Assembly (NCBI GenBank): GCA_016716705.1
Contig: JADJVF010000006.1
Location: 1-64,000, forward strand
Length of the DNA: 64,000 nucleotides
Source of the DNA: Holophagales bacterium
GTDB lineage: Bacteria; Acidobacteriota; Thermoanaerobaculia; UBA5066
Reading direction: 5' to 3'
This document shows positions 10,301 to 18,633 of the stretch, in pieces; the stretch's first letter is position 1; every line of letters starts with the position of its first letter. The notes below the pieces were generated by a model. It was not told where the DNA came from. It saw only the letters and a list, made by a program, of their open reading frames with translations, and made no database searches. A program made the position numbers and the translations under genes.

Positions 10301-10826
10301 TCATCCGCAGAGGGCCAGGACCCGGTTCAGCTTGTCCGGGTTGACCTGCCGGACGACGCGGTCGTTGACGAGGAGCGCCGGGGCGAGCCCGCACGCGCCG
10401 ATGCAGCGCATCACCTCGAGCGTGAACTTGCCGTCGGGCGTCGTCTCGCCGACCCCGACGCCGAGCGTCTGGGAGAGGCGCTTGACGATCTCCATCCCGC
10501 CCCGCACGTAGCAGGCGGTTCCCATGCAGACGCGGATGGAGTACTCGCCGCGCGGCTTCGTCGAGAAGAACGAATAGAAGGTCGTGACTCCCCAGACCTC
10601 CGAGACGGGGATGTCGAGCTTCTCGGCGACGAGCCGCTGGACGTGGATCGGGAGGTAGCCGTAGATCCCCTGCGCGAGGTGGAGGATCTGGATGAGGCTC
10701 CCCGGGCTTGTCGCGGAAGGCCTCGACGACCTCGCCGATGCGGGCGAGCTTCTCCTCCTCGGTGGCTTCGCCGCACTTGCAGGCGGTGACGGGAGGCGGA
10801 GGCGGAGAGGTGACCTGGACCAGCAT
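10301..10826 (-). CDS. hydC: NuoE-like [2Fe-2S] subunit of the hydrogenase (HydC), one frameshift
   Basis: 24-kDa-type thioredoxin-fold subunit that carries electrons next to the NuoF-like flavin. From an ATG at 10826 with a strong AAGGAGG site, the frame reads to EVVEAFRDKPG. The next expected residues, SLIQILHLAQGIYGYLP, are in another frame. One extra base in a C run near 10700 explains this, and the rest is intact. Ligands are visible in RVCMGTACYVRGG and RCIGACGLAP. Both halves match the family, so the shift is probably a sequence error rather than decay. It is first in the operon; its stop overlaps a possible start of hydB. An N-terminal TACKCGEATEEE stretch adds two extra cysteines. 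Confidence 0.87.
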
Positions 10827-11130
10827 GAGTCCTCCTTAGGCCGGACGCGCCGGCTCGCCGCGGCGAATGCGCGCGGTGGCCGGCGGGTTCGCCCGGCGGG
10901 CAACAAAAAACCTGGCCGCAGCCAGGCGGACGAAGTCGTTCTGAGAGAGATGAGTCGGAATCAAGAAGGGAAGTGCCCCTTCGGAATCCTAGTCCTCGCG
11001 ACCAGGGTTGTCGAGGCAGAGGTGTTCTGAATCAGGGCAGAACGGGTACTGATGTTCTGGATCCGGACCGATCTGGTACGGATAGGCGGGGACGCTTGCG
11101 TTCCTCGAGAGGCGGCCCGAAAGTCGCGCC
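10827..11130. other. Intergenic region between divergent hydrogenase and polysaccharide operons
   Basis: 304 bp without a supported gene. It should hold the promoters of both operons. Besides the leader hairpin, an imperfect direct repeat (TGTTCTGAATCAGGGC near 11025 and TGTTCTGGATCCGGAC near 11053) lies 80-110 bp before the first glycosyltransferase. No convincing -35/-10 pair was identified. Confidence 0.6.
10905..10926 (-). promoter_or_regulatory. Leader hairpin with T-tract upstream of hydC (possible attenuator)
   Basis: On the minus strand, CCTGGC-TGCG-GCCAGG forms a 6-bp stem with a 4-base loop, followed directly by six T. This has the shape of an intrinsic terminator. It sits about 80 bp upstream of the hydC ATG on the same strand. 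No minus-strand gene lies just upstream whose transcript it would end, because the next gene is on the plus strand. It may therefore be a conditional terminator in the hydrogenase leader. No riboswitch fold or leader peptide was recognised. Confidence 0.55.
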
Positions 11131-12621
11131 GTGAGGGAGCGAGCGGACCGCAGGGACGAGGAGCGGGGCGGTTCGGCAGGCTCCCGGCTGCACCTGGTCC
11201 TGGTGGCGGCGCTGCTTGCGGGCGCCGCCGCGCGTCTCGTCCTCGCATTCCTCCGTCCCCTCTGGGCCGACGAGATCTTCACGCTGACGATGGCCCGAAA
11301 GTCCCTTCCCGATCTCCTCGCGGCCCTCCGCCTCGACTCGGGGCCTCCTCTCCACTACCTCGCCGCAAAGCTCCTCCTGCTGCCGTTCGCGGTGCCGGGA
11401 CCCGCGGACGTCGCGGTCCGGCTCCTTTCCGTCTGCGCATCGCTCCTCCACGTGCCGCTCCTCCTCCGGATCGGGCGCCGAAGCGGCGCCCCACGCGCGG
11501 GCGTCGTTGCTGCGGCGCTCTTCCTGGTCTTCCCTCTCGCGGCGGCTTCGGGGGCCGAAGGGCGTAGCTACGCGCTCGCTTCGCTCCTGGCGCTCGCGGC
11601 GTTCGAGAGGCTTCTGGCGCTCGAGGAGGCGCCGCAGGTGAAGGTGTCCCTGCTCGCGGGGCTCTTCGGCGGGGCGGCCGTCCTGACACACTACCTCGCG
11701 CTCCTCCCCGTTGCGGGAATGCTCGTGGCGGCGCTCGTGCGGAGGCGGTCCGGTCGTCTCGCCTATCTCGCGTCGGGCCTGGCGGCGGCGCTGGCCGCCT
11801 CGTGGCTTCCCGTGGCGCTCGGGCAGCCGCGAGCGTCGATGGCGTGGGCCGAGGCGCAGCCTCTCGGCGAGCGGGCGCTGCAGTTCGCCGCGAACCTCGG
11901 ACTCGGGCTTCCCGTCGAGCCCGCACCCGCCCGGCTCCTGGGGCCCTTCGCCCTCGCCCTGCTCGGCACGGCGTTCCTCGGGCGGCGCATCCGGGCGCGC
12001 GTCCCGGTGGCGGCACCTCTCCTCGCCGCTCTCGCCCTCCTCGGCCCGCTCGTCCTCTACAGCCGATCCGTTCTTCTCCCCGACCGGACGGCGCTCGTCT
12101 TCCTTCCGTTCGTGGCTCTCGTCCTCGCCGAGGCGCGGAGCGTCGTACCCGCTGCGGCGGGCCCGGCGGCGGCGGCCGTTCTCGCGGCTTCGATGCCGGG
12201 CTGGCTGCGCCCGACGCCCGCGGCCCAGCTCGCAGCGACGCTTGCGCCGCGGGTCCGCACCGGCGCCCGTGTCGTCGCCGCCGACTTGTGGGGACCCGAG
12301 CTCGACTATCGATTGGCGCGGGAAGGAATGTCCGCGCGGGTGACGTCGTACCCGTCGGTGGTCGCGCTCCATCCCGGCTGGTACGAAGAGTCCGAGGTGT
12401 CGGAGCAGAGGCTCGAGGCCGAGGCCGAAGCGATCGTCGGCGCGTCCGGCGCGAGGACCTTCTTCGTCCTCTCGCCGGAGACCAGGGCGGGACGGGTGCT
12501 CGTGCACGAGCTCGCTTCGGCGGGAGGGGCCCGCGTCGCGGTGGCCGGCGTCTTCGAGGTGTGGACCTTCGCCGCCGCGGGAAGCCCGGGGAGCCGTCCC
12601 GGCACGGAAGGTCCGCGGTGA
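11131..12621 (+). CDS. Membrane glycosyltransferase, GT39/ArnT-like (GT-C fold)
   Basis: 496-residue polytopic protein. The first hydrophobic helix (LHLVLVAALLAGAAARLVLAFL) is followed by an acidic pair in PLWADEIFT. That position carries the catalytic or metal-binding acidic residues of PMT/ArnT-type transferases that use polyprenyl-phosphate sugars. About ten membrane segments follow, with a soluble C-terminal domain from about residue 370. It starts at GTG, and its stop overlaps the start of the next gene (GTGA), so it is the first gene of a coupled three-gene polysaccharide operon. The likely role is transfer of a lipid-linked sugar on the periplasmic face; substrate unknown. Confidence 0.75.
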   Translation: MRERADRRDEERGGSAGSRLHLVLVAALLAGAAARLVLAFLRPLWADEIFTLTMARKSLPDLLAALRLDSGPPLHYLAAKLLLLPFAVPGPADVAVRLLSVCASLLHVPLLLRIGRRSGAPRAGVVAAALFLVFPLAAASGAEGRSYALASLLALAAFERLLALEEAPQVKVSLLAGLFGGAAVLTHYLALLPVAGMLVAALVRRRSGRLAYLASGLAAALAASWLPVALGQPRASMAWAEAQPLGERALQFAANLGLGLPVEPAPARLLGPFALALLGTAFLGRRIRARVPVAAPLLAALALLGPLVLYSRSVLLPDRTALVFLPFVALVLAEARSVVPAAAGPAAAAVLAASMPGWLRPTPAAQLAATLAPRVRTGARVVAADLWGPELDYRLAREGMSARVTSYPSVVALHPGWYEESEVSEQRLEAEAEAIVGASGARTFFVLSPETRAGRVLVHELASAGGARVAVAGVFEVWTFAAAGSPGSRPGTEGPR

Positions 12622-13774
12622 GGGCGCTCCTCGTCGTTCCCCGCCTCCCGGGGACGGGGCACACGGGGGACCGGGTGCGTACCGAGCTGCACCTGGAGGC
12701 GCTCGCGGCGCTTGGCGCCCGGGTGACGCTCGCCGGCGGGGCGCCGGCCGGCGCGTCGGTTCCGGTCGTTCCCGGAGCCGCCGACGTGCGGGTGGTCCCG
12801 CTGCGGAAGGCCTCGCTGCCGTTCTTCCTGGCGCGGGCGGCGTTGCGCGGCTGGCCGCTTCAGACCGCGCTCTGCGACGGCCCGTGGGAGAGGCGCTCGC
12901 GGGAGAGGGCCCGTTCGATCTGGCGATCGTCCTCCTCGCCCGGCTCCACCCGTGCGTTTCGGCGCTGCTCCCCGACGCGCCTCTCGTCGTCGACTACGTC
13001 GATGCGCTCTCGGAGGCCGCGAGGCAGAACGCGAGGCGCGATCCGGCGCTCTGGCGAAGGCTCTACTGGAAGCTCGAGGCGCCGCGACTCGCGCGCGCGG
13101 AGCGCGAGGCGGCCCGCGGGGCGCGTCTTCTCCTCGCGACGACGCCGTTCGATGCCGGCGTCCTCCCGGAGGGAACGGTGGCGATCGCCATCGGGGCGCA
13201 CCTCGGCCCGCCGCCGCCACGCGAGAGGGGCCCCGTCGTCGTCTTCACCGGCCGGATGGGATACCGTCCGAACGCCGTGGCGGCCGAGCTGCTCCTCCGC
13301 GAAATCTGGCCCGGGGTGCGCGCCCGCGTGCCGCGGGCCGAGCTCGTCGTCGGCGGGGCCGACGCGCCGCGAGCCCTCCGGCGGCTCGCGGCGGCGACGC
13401 AGGGAGCGCGGCTCGTCAGCCCCGTGGCCGACATGAGGGCCCTTCTTTGCGAGGCGCGCGTGGCGGCCGTCCCCGTCGACATGGGAACCGGGACGCCGAT
13501 CAAGGTCTACGAAGCGCTGGAGGCGGGGTGCGCCGTCGTGGCGACGCCGGCGGCCGCGGCCCGGGCCGTCCTCGACGGCGTCGCGGCCCCGGTGCGGACG
13601 GCGGACGGGGCCGAGTCCTTCACCCGGGAGCTGGCGACCCTCCTCGCGGACGAGGGAGCGGCCTCGGCGCTGGGAGAACGGGGGCGCGCGTTCGTCGTCG
13701 CGCACGCGGACCGGCGCGTCGTCGGGCTTCGCCTGGCCGGTCTCCTGCGCGGAGCCGGGGAGGGGGGATCGTGA
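12618..13774 (+). CDS. Glycosyltransferase family 1-like (GT-B), one frameshift
   Basis: Starts at GTG 12618 (GTGA overlap with the previous stop): RALLVVPRLPGTGHTGDRVR, a typical GT-B N-terminus. After LQTALCDGPW near 12882 the frame must change by one base to continue as GEALAGEGPFDLAIVLLARLHP. From there it is intact to the end. The C-terminal half holds VVVFTGRMGYRPN and the donor-site region GTPIKVYEALEAGCAVVATP, whose KxxEALxxG pattern is the usual GT4 signature for nucleotide-sugar binding. The two halves fit one family, so a single-base error or recent mutation is likely. Probably adds a sugar to an undecaprenyl-linked intermediate on the cytoplasmic side. Confidence 0.8.
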
Positions 13775-15111
13775 GGCACGGAAGTGACGGCCGGCGCGCC
13801 CTCCTCGCCACGGGTGACGCCCTCGCCGCGACCGCGGCCTTCGCCGCCGTCGTCTGGCTCCGGCGGCTCGTTCCGCTGCCGGGCACCGACTCGGTCCTTC
13901 CGGCCGGAAAGGTGCCGCTCGACCCCTGGCCCTGGCTCGCTCTCGTGGCTCTCGCGGCCCTCCTCGGCCACGCTCTCGCGGGGACCTGGTCCGAGCCGCT
14001 GGCGACGCTTCGCGAGCGGGGCGGTCTCCTCGTCGCTTCGGTCCTGACGGGGCTTCTCATCGTCGGGGCGTTCTTCCTGCTCAGTCGCGCGCTTCCGCGG
14101 ACGGTGGCGCTCCTCTACGTCCCGGCGGCGTGGGGATTCCACGCGGTCTTCCGGAGTCTCGTGGAGCGGCTCCTGCCGCCGGGCCTGCGTTCCGTCCTCG
14201 TCCTGGGCGAGGGCGAGGACGCGCGCCGCGCGGCCGCGGCGCTCGAGGCGGGGGAAGCGCCGGGATACCGGCTGCAGGCCTGGGAGGTCGACGCGGCGGG
14301 GGCGATGAAGGAAGGGAACGGGCGCGGTGCGCTTCGCGGGGCGACGGACGTCGTCCTCGCGTCCGGAAGCCCCCGCGAGCGCGAGGCCTTCACCTCGCTC
14401 GTCGAGCGAAGCACCTCCGCCGGTTTCGAGCTCTGGCTTCTCCCGGGCCTGGCCGACGTCGTCGCGTCGCACGTCGCCACGCGCAGCCTCGGCGATCTCC
14501 CGCTGACCCCGGTGGAGGCGCGGGGGGCATCCGGCGGGGCCGTGGTCTTTCGTCGCGTCGTCGACCTCGCACTGGGCCTCCCCCTTGCCGCTCTCGCCTC
14601 GCTTCCGGTCGCCCTCGCCTCGCTCCTCGTCGTTCTCGAGACGCCCGGGCCGGCCTGGATCCGGCAGCGGCGCGTCGGCCGGGGAGGGCGCGAGCTCGAC
14701 ATCTGGAAGGTCCGGACCATGCGTGAGGACGCCGAGAGGGAGACGGGGCCGGTCCTGGCGAGACCGGGGGACGAGCGCGTGACGCGCGTCGGCCGTTTCC
14801 TCCGGCGGACGCGTGTCGACGAGCTGCCCCAGCTCCTGCACGTTCTCTCCGGCACGATGAGCCTCGTCGGCCCGCGACCCGAGAGGCCGGAGCTCGTCGC
14901 GGCCTACGTCGCCGCGGAGCCGCTCTACCGCCTCCGTCACCTCCTGAAACCCGGGCTCACGGGGCTGGCGCAGGTGATGGGCGCCTACGCCACGAAGCCC
15001 GACGTGAAGCTGAGGTACGACCTCGGCTACCTCTTCCACTGGAGCCCGGTCCTCGACCTTTTCGTCCTGGCCCGGACGGTGACGACGGTCCTGCGCGTCA
15101 GCGGGGTCTGA
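13771..15111 (+). CDS. Undecaprenyl-phosphate sugar phosphotransferase (WbaP/WcaJ-type priming transferase)
   Basis: 446 residues from a GTG at 13771 that overlaps the preceding stop. Several N-terminal membrane segments and a Rossmann-like middle (SVLVLGEGEDA) precede the conserved bacterial sugar-transferase domain. That domain shows VVFRRVVDLALGL, the membrane re-entrant helix, IWKVRTMREDAE, RVGRFLRRTRVDELPQL, SLVGPRPERPE and KPGLTGLAQV. This enzyme starts polysaccharide assembly by moving sugar-1-phosphate to undecaprenyl phosphate. It overlaps the convergent O-antigen ligase gene by 14 bp at the 3' ends. Confidence 0.92.
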   Translation: MRHGSDGRRALLATGDALAATAAFAAVVWLRRLVPLPGTDSVLPAGKVPLDPWPWLALVALAALLGHALAGTWSEPLATLRERGGLLVASVLTGLLIVGAFFLLSRALPRTVALLYVPAAWGFHAVFRSLVERLLPPGLRSVLVLGEGEDARRAAAALEAGEAPGYRLQAWEVDAAGAMKEGNGRGALRGATDVVLASGSPREREAFTSLVERSTSAGFELWLLPGLADVVASHVATRSLGDLPLTPVEARGASGGAVVFRRVVDLALGLPLAALASLPVALASLLVVLETPGPAWIRQRRVGRGGRELDIWKVRTMREDAERETGPVLARPGDERVTRVGRFLRRTRVDELPQLLHVLSGTMSLVGPRPERPELVAAYVAAEPLYRLRHLLKPGLTGLAQVMGAYATKPDVKLRYDLGYLFHWSPVLDLFVLARTVTTVLRVSGV

Positions 15112-16921
15112 GGGGTCCGGGGAGAGGCGGCGGTGAGCCGCCCGCGGGGAGCGCGGCCTCGAGGCGCGCCGTCTCGGCGACGACGGCGTCGGGCTCGCCC
15201 GCCGGCGGGATGGCGGCGGCGAGCTTCGGAAAGAGCCAGACGGCCCGGACGAAGCAGGCGCGTGCCGTGACGCCGTCTCCCTTCGCCAGCGCGAGGCGTC
15301 CGAGGTTCAGCTGCGTCTCGGCGCGCTCCTCGAGCGCGAGGGAACGCTCCATCGCTGCGACGGCGCCGTCCACGTCGGCCAGGGCGGCGCGGGCCGAGCC
15401 GAGGGCGAGGTGTGCGGTGGCCAGGCGGGGCCTCAGGCCGACGGCGCGCCGGGCATTCTCGAGCGCGAACGAGGCGAGCTCCCTCCGTTCGGCGCCCGCC
15501 GCCGCGGATGCCACCTTCATCGCCGTTTCGGCCCGGGCGAGCGCGAGGCCTGCGGCGAGGCGCAGCGTGGCACCCGCTCCGAGGAGGAGCGCGCCGGCGA
15601 CGAGGACCGCCTTCGCCGCCGGCCGCGCGGGCGGCACCAGGCGGCCGCCTGTGCGGGCCAGCGCCAGGCCGGCGAGGAGAGCGAATGGCCCCGAGACGGG
15701 GACGATCTGGATCGGGAAGTTGGCGAGTGACAGGACGAGGATCGCGACGAGGGCGGTAAGGAGCGTCTCGGCCGGGACCCGATCGCCAGAGGGGCCGCGT
15801 CCTTCCCGTCGCGCGGCGCCGAGGAGCCCCGCGAGGAGCGCGCCCATGGCGGTTGCCAAAGCCAGGGCGGCGGGAACGCCGGCTTCCGCCGCGACGGTGA
15901 GGGGGTCGCAGTGCGCGTTGTCGAAGTGAGCGGACGAAGAGCGGTGGACGAGGCGGCGTCCGGTTCGCTGCTCGGCCGCGAGCCGCGCCCTCACGAAATC
16001 GGAGGCAAAGCTCCCCGGACCGGCGCCCAGGAGCGGGTGTGCCCGGATCGTCTCGAGGGCGGACAGGATGCCGATGTCCCGCTGGGTGGTGAGCTTGGCG
16101 ATGTCGCCCGAGGCGAGCTTCTCCGCCGCTCTCGAGATGACCCCCGCACCGGCCAGGAGCGCCAGGACCGCGGCACCCGCCAGGACGGCCGGCAGGAGGC
16201 GCCGGCGGAGGTCGAGGGCCACGATGAGCACGGCGCCGCTCGCGAAAGCGGCCAGAGGGGCGAGCGTGCCCGCGGAAGCGAGGCCGGCGACGCACGCGAC
16301 CAGAGCGGCGCCGGACGCGACCCGCCGCGGACCGCGCGCGAGGGAGGAGGCGGCGAGAAGGGCCGGGATGACGAGCGCGGCGCCGACGTCGCCCGGGTTT
16401 CCGATCCACGCCGTGGCGTAGAAGCGGGGCTCGGGGGCCTCGACCGGCAGCCGGAAGAGCCCTGCGAACCGCTGGAGGGTGGCGAGAAGCCCGGTCACGG
16501 CCCCGCAGCCGACGAGGAGGGAGAGCGCCCGGCGAGCCGCGGCCTCGCCGGCCGCCGTCGCTCCCCAGGCCAGGAGCGCGAGGGCGGGAACGAGCGGGAG
16601 GGCGTCCAGCGGATCCCTGTCGTGGAGAAGGCCGGAAGCGAACGAGGCGAGGAAGAGGGCGAGGGCGACGGCCAGGGCCGTCCCTGTGCTCCGCGCGGAA
16701 CGGCTCCAGGCGGTCCGCTCTTCGGGAGCGCGGCTCCCGAACGCGAGGCCGAGGAGGACGAGAAGCGCCCCGGCCGCCTGCGCGGCGAGCTTGGCCTCGC
16801 GGGTCGCCTCGGCGGACGCGAGAACGAGGACGAAATAGGGGATCGCGAGCGCCACGAGCGACCCGACCGGTGCGAGGAGCTCGAGGGCTCCACCGGAATG
16901 CTCGCGTTCACTGCTCTGCAC
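15098..16921 (-). CDS. O-antigen ligase / Wzy-type polymerase with C-terminal TPR-like tail
   Basis: 607 residues starting at GTG. Ten or more hydrophobic helices span residues 15-430. A periplasmic loop contains the Wzy_C-type segment HPLLGAGPGSFASDF and SSAHFDNAHCDPLTVAAEAGV, as in O-antigen ligase/polymerase proteins that join lipid-linked glycans. Residues about 460-580 resemble tetratricopeptide helices (LRPRLATAHLALGSARAAL, AETQLNLGRLALAKGD), a common addition in exopolysaccharide polymerases. It faces the three-gene transferase operon, so it probably acts in the same pathway. It is divergent from the NusG-like gene, with 55 bp between them. Confidence 0.82.
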   Translation of the reverse strand: MQSSEREHSGGALELLAPVGSLVALAIPYFVLVLASAEATREAKLAAQAAGALLVLLGLAFGSRAPEERTAWSRSARSTGTALAVALALFLASFASGLLHDRDPLDALPLVPALALLAWGATAAGEAAARRALSLLVGCGAVTGLLATLQRFAGLFRLPVEAPEPRFYATAWIGNPGDVGAALVIPALLAASSLARGPRRVASGAALVACVAGLASAGTLAPLAAFASGAVLIVALDLRRRLLPAVLAGAAVLALLAGAGVISRAAEKLASGDIAKLTTQRDIGILSALETIRAHPLLGAGPGSFASDFVRARLAAEQRTGRRLVHRSSSAHFDNAHCDPLTVAAEAGVPAALALATAMGALLAGLLGAARREGRGPSGDRVPAETLLTALVAILVLSLANFPIQIVPVSGPFALLAGLALARTGGRLVPPARPAAKAVLVAGALLLGAGATLRLAAGLALARAETAMKVASAAAGAERRELASFALENARRAVGLRPRLATAHLALGSARAALADVDGAVAAMERSLALEERAETQLNLGRLALAKGDGVTARACFVRAVWLFPKLAAAIPPAGEPDAVVAETARLEAALPAGGSPPPLPGPLRPR

Positions 16922-16976
16922 GGTGGTGAGAATAGCCTCGCGGCGGGCCGGGTGAGGGGATTGGTAGAGTGGCGAC

Positions 16977-17558
16977 GTGCCGATCCTGAAGAGAGAGCCC
17001 GACTTCCTGCCCGAAGCTCTGTTCGAGCTTCCCGCGGACCGCTTCCCGTGGTGGGTCGTCCACGTCCGGTCGAGGCAGGAGAAGGTCCTGGCGCGCGAGT
17101 GCCGTCACCGCGAGATTCCGTTCTACCTGCCGCTGCGGGAGCACAGGAACCGGCGGGATCCGCGGCACCGGATCTCCTGGCTGCCGCTCTTCCCGGGGTA
17201 TGTCTTCGTTCGAGGCGACCTCGAGCACGAACGGCTCGAGCTCCTGAAGACGAACCTCTGCGTGAGGGTCCTGGCGGTCCTCGACCAGGAGGGCCTCGGC
17301 CACGACCTGGCGCAGGTGTGGAAGCTGCAGGAGATGGGGCTCCCTCTCCGGGCCCATCCGGAGCTGACGAAGGGCTCGATCGTGAAGATTGCGGAAGGAC
17401 CTTTCGAGGGGATGACGGGGTCCGTGGTGAGCGTGAAGGGGAAGGACCGGTTCGTCGTCTCGGTCCGCTTCATCCACCGGGCGGTTTCGGTGGAGCTGGG
17501 CCGCGACGAGATCGTCCCCGGCGAGAAGAGCCCGCCGCGTCCGAGCCCGGCGCGTTGA
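16977..17558 (+). CDS. NusG paralogue (transcription antiterminator, UpxY/RfaH/LoaP class)
   Basis: 193 residues from GTG 16977. The N-terminal NGN domain begins WWVVHVRSRQEKVLAREC and includes WLPLFPGYVFVRG. The C-terminal KOW motif is KGSIVKIAEGPFEGMTGSVV. Housekeeping NusG sits with secE and ribosomal genes; this one instead lies among polysaccharide genes. That is the usual context of specialised paralogues that bind RNA polymerase and promote readthrough of long surface-polysaccharide operons. Its 3' end overlaps the convergent mutY gene by about 89 bp. The target operon is inferred, not seen. Confidence 0.85.
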   Translation: MPILKREPDFLPEALFELPADRFPWWVVHVRSRQEKVLARECRHREIPFYLPLREHRNRRDPRHRISWLPLFPGYVFVRGDLEHERLELLKTNLCVRVLAVLDQEGLGHDLAQVWKLQEMGLPLRAHPELTKGSIVKIAEGPFEGMTGSVVSVKGKDRFVVSVRFIHRAVSVELGRDEIVPGEKSPPRPSPAR

Positions 17559-18633
17559 GGGCGAGGATCTTCCGCAGCAGGCCGCCGCGGGGCTCCCTGG
17601 CGAGCTCCTCGTGGAGGAGGAGGCGCAGCCCTGTGCCGGGCGTCGCCCGCCGCCTCGGGACCCGGGACGTCGCCGACTCCTCCGTCACTTCGAAGACCTC
17701 GATCGAGTAACGCCGCTCCAGTACGGCGTGACGGACCGTGCCCGCCGGTGTGAGGCGCGCCGCAGGCCGTCCTGCGAGGCCGGGCCATGCGGCGGACAAG
17801 GTCTTTCCCGCATCGGCGCCGGTGGCGACCTCGACGAGAGGGACGACGAGGTGGCCGGGAACGAGGATGGCGTCCTCGACGAGAACGACGCGCCCGCGGC
17901 GCCGCGCGAGGCCGGCGGCGAGCCGCACGGAGACGGTGGGCTTTCGCGGGCGACTCGCGGGGAAGGCCTCGGGACGTCCCGAGGCCAGGGCGCGGCAGTC
18001 CCGTGCGAGCGGGCACGCCTCGCAGCGAGGGGAGCGTGGAAGGCAGACCAGTGCCCCGAGCTCCATCAATGCCTGGTTGTGGTCTCCGGGCAATCGCCGG
18101 TTCAGGAATGCCGCCGCGGCTGCCTCGACGGAGGCGCGGGAGGCTCCCTTCCGGGGGTCGCCGGGAATCGCGTGGAGACGCGAGAGGACGCGGGCGACGT
18201 TCCCGTCCAGGGCCGCGACCGAAACGCCGAACGCGATGGAAGCGATGGCGGCGGCGGTGTAAGGGCCGATGCCCGGGAGAGTGCGCAGCTCTTCCACCGA
18301 ACGCGGGATGGAGCCACCCCTTTCCTCTACGAGACGGGCCGCGCGATGGAGGTTGCGCGCGCGAGCGTAGTAGCCGAGGCCGCTCCATTCCGCCAGGACG
18401 TCCCGCTCCTCGGCGGCCGCGAGAGAGGAGACGGTCGGGAAGCGGGAGAGGAAGCTCTCCCAGCGCGGGACGCCGGCGGCGACGGTCGTCTGCTGGAGGA
18501 TCGTCTCCGAGACCCAGATGGCCCACGGGTCGCTCGTCTTCCTGAAGGGAAGGTCGCGGCGCTCGCGCCGGTACCACCGGAGGAGCGCGGCGCGCAGGGC
18601 CGCCAGGCGCGGCGCGGGGAGAGGCGGGCTCAG
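17470..18633 (-). CDS. mutY: A/G-specific adenine DNA glycosylase MutY
   Basis: Removes adenine mispaired with 8-oxoguanine. Motifs in order: LPFRKTSDPWAIWVSETILQ with the catalytic Glu, QQTTV, LGYYARARNL, helix-hairpin-helix LPGIGPYTAAAI, catalytic Asp in DGNVARV, and the [4Fe-4S] cysteines in CLPRSPRCEACPLARDC. A NUDIX-like C-terminal domain follows (GTVRHAVLERRYSIEVFEV). No ATG, GTG or TTG occurs in frame before these motifs. CTG at 18633 (reading LSPPLPAPRLAAL) overlaps the upstream stop as CTGA and gives a normal N-terminus, so it is taken as the start. The last 30 residues are Arg/Gly/Pro-rich and read into the convergent nusG-like gene. Confidence 0.9.
   Translation of the reverse strand: MSPPLPAPRLAALRAALLRWYRRERRDLPFRKTSDPWAIWVSETILQQTTVAAGVPRWESFLSRFPTVSSLAAAEERDVLAEWSGLGYYARARNLHRAARLVEERGGSIPRSVEELRTLPGIGPYTAAAIASIAFGVSVAALDGNVARVLSRLHAIPGDPRKGASRASVEAAAAAFLNRRLPGDHNQALMELGALVCLPRSPRCEACPLARDCRALASGRPEAFPASRPRKPTVSVRLAAGLARRRGRVVLVEDAILVPGHLVVPLVEVATGADAGKTLSAAWPGLAGRPAARLTPAGTVRHAVLERRYSIEVFEVTEESATSRVPRRRATPGTGLRLLLHEELAREPRGGLLRKILALNAPGSDAAGSSRRGRSRRGPAPPKPPGG

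Noticed and set aside
7173..10511. Very long open frame on the plus strand opposite hydB/hydC
   Set aside because: Composition is Asp/Leu/Val/Ala/Arg repeats without domain motifs; it is the antisense shadow of GC-rich coding DNA.
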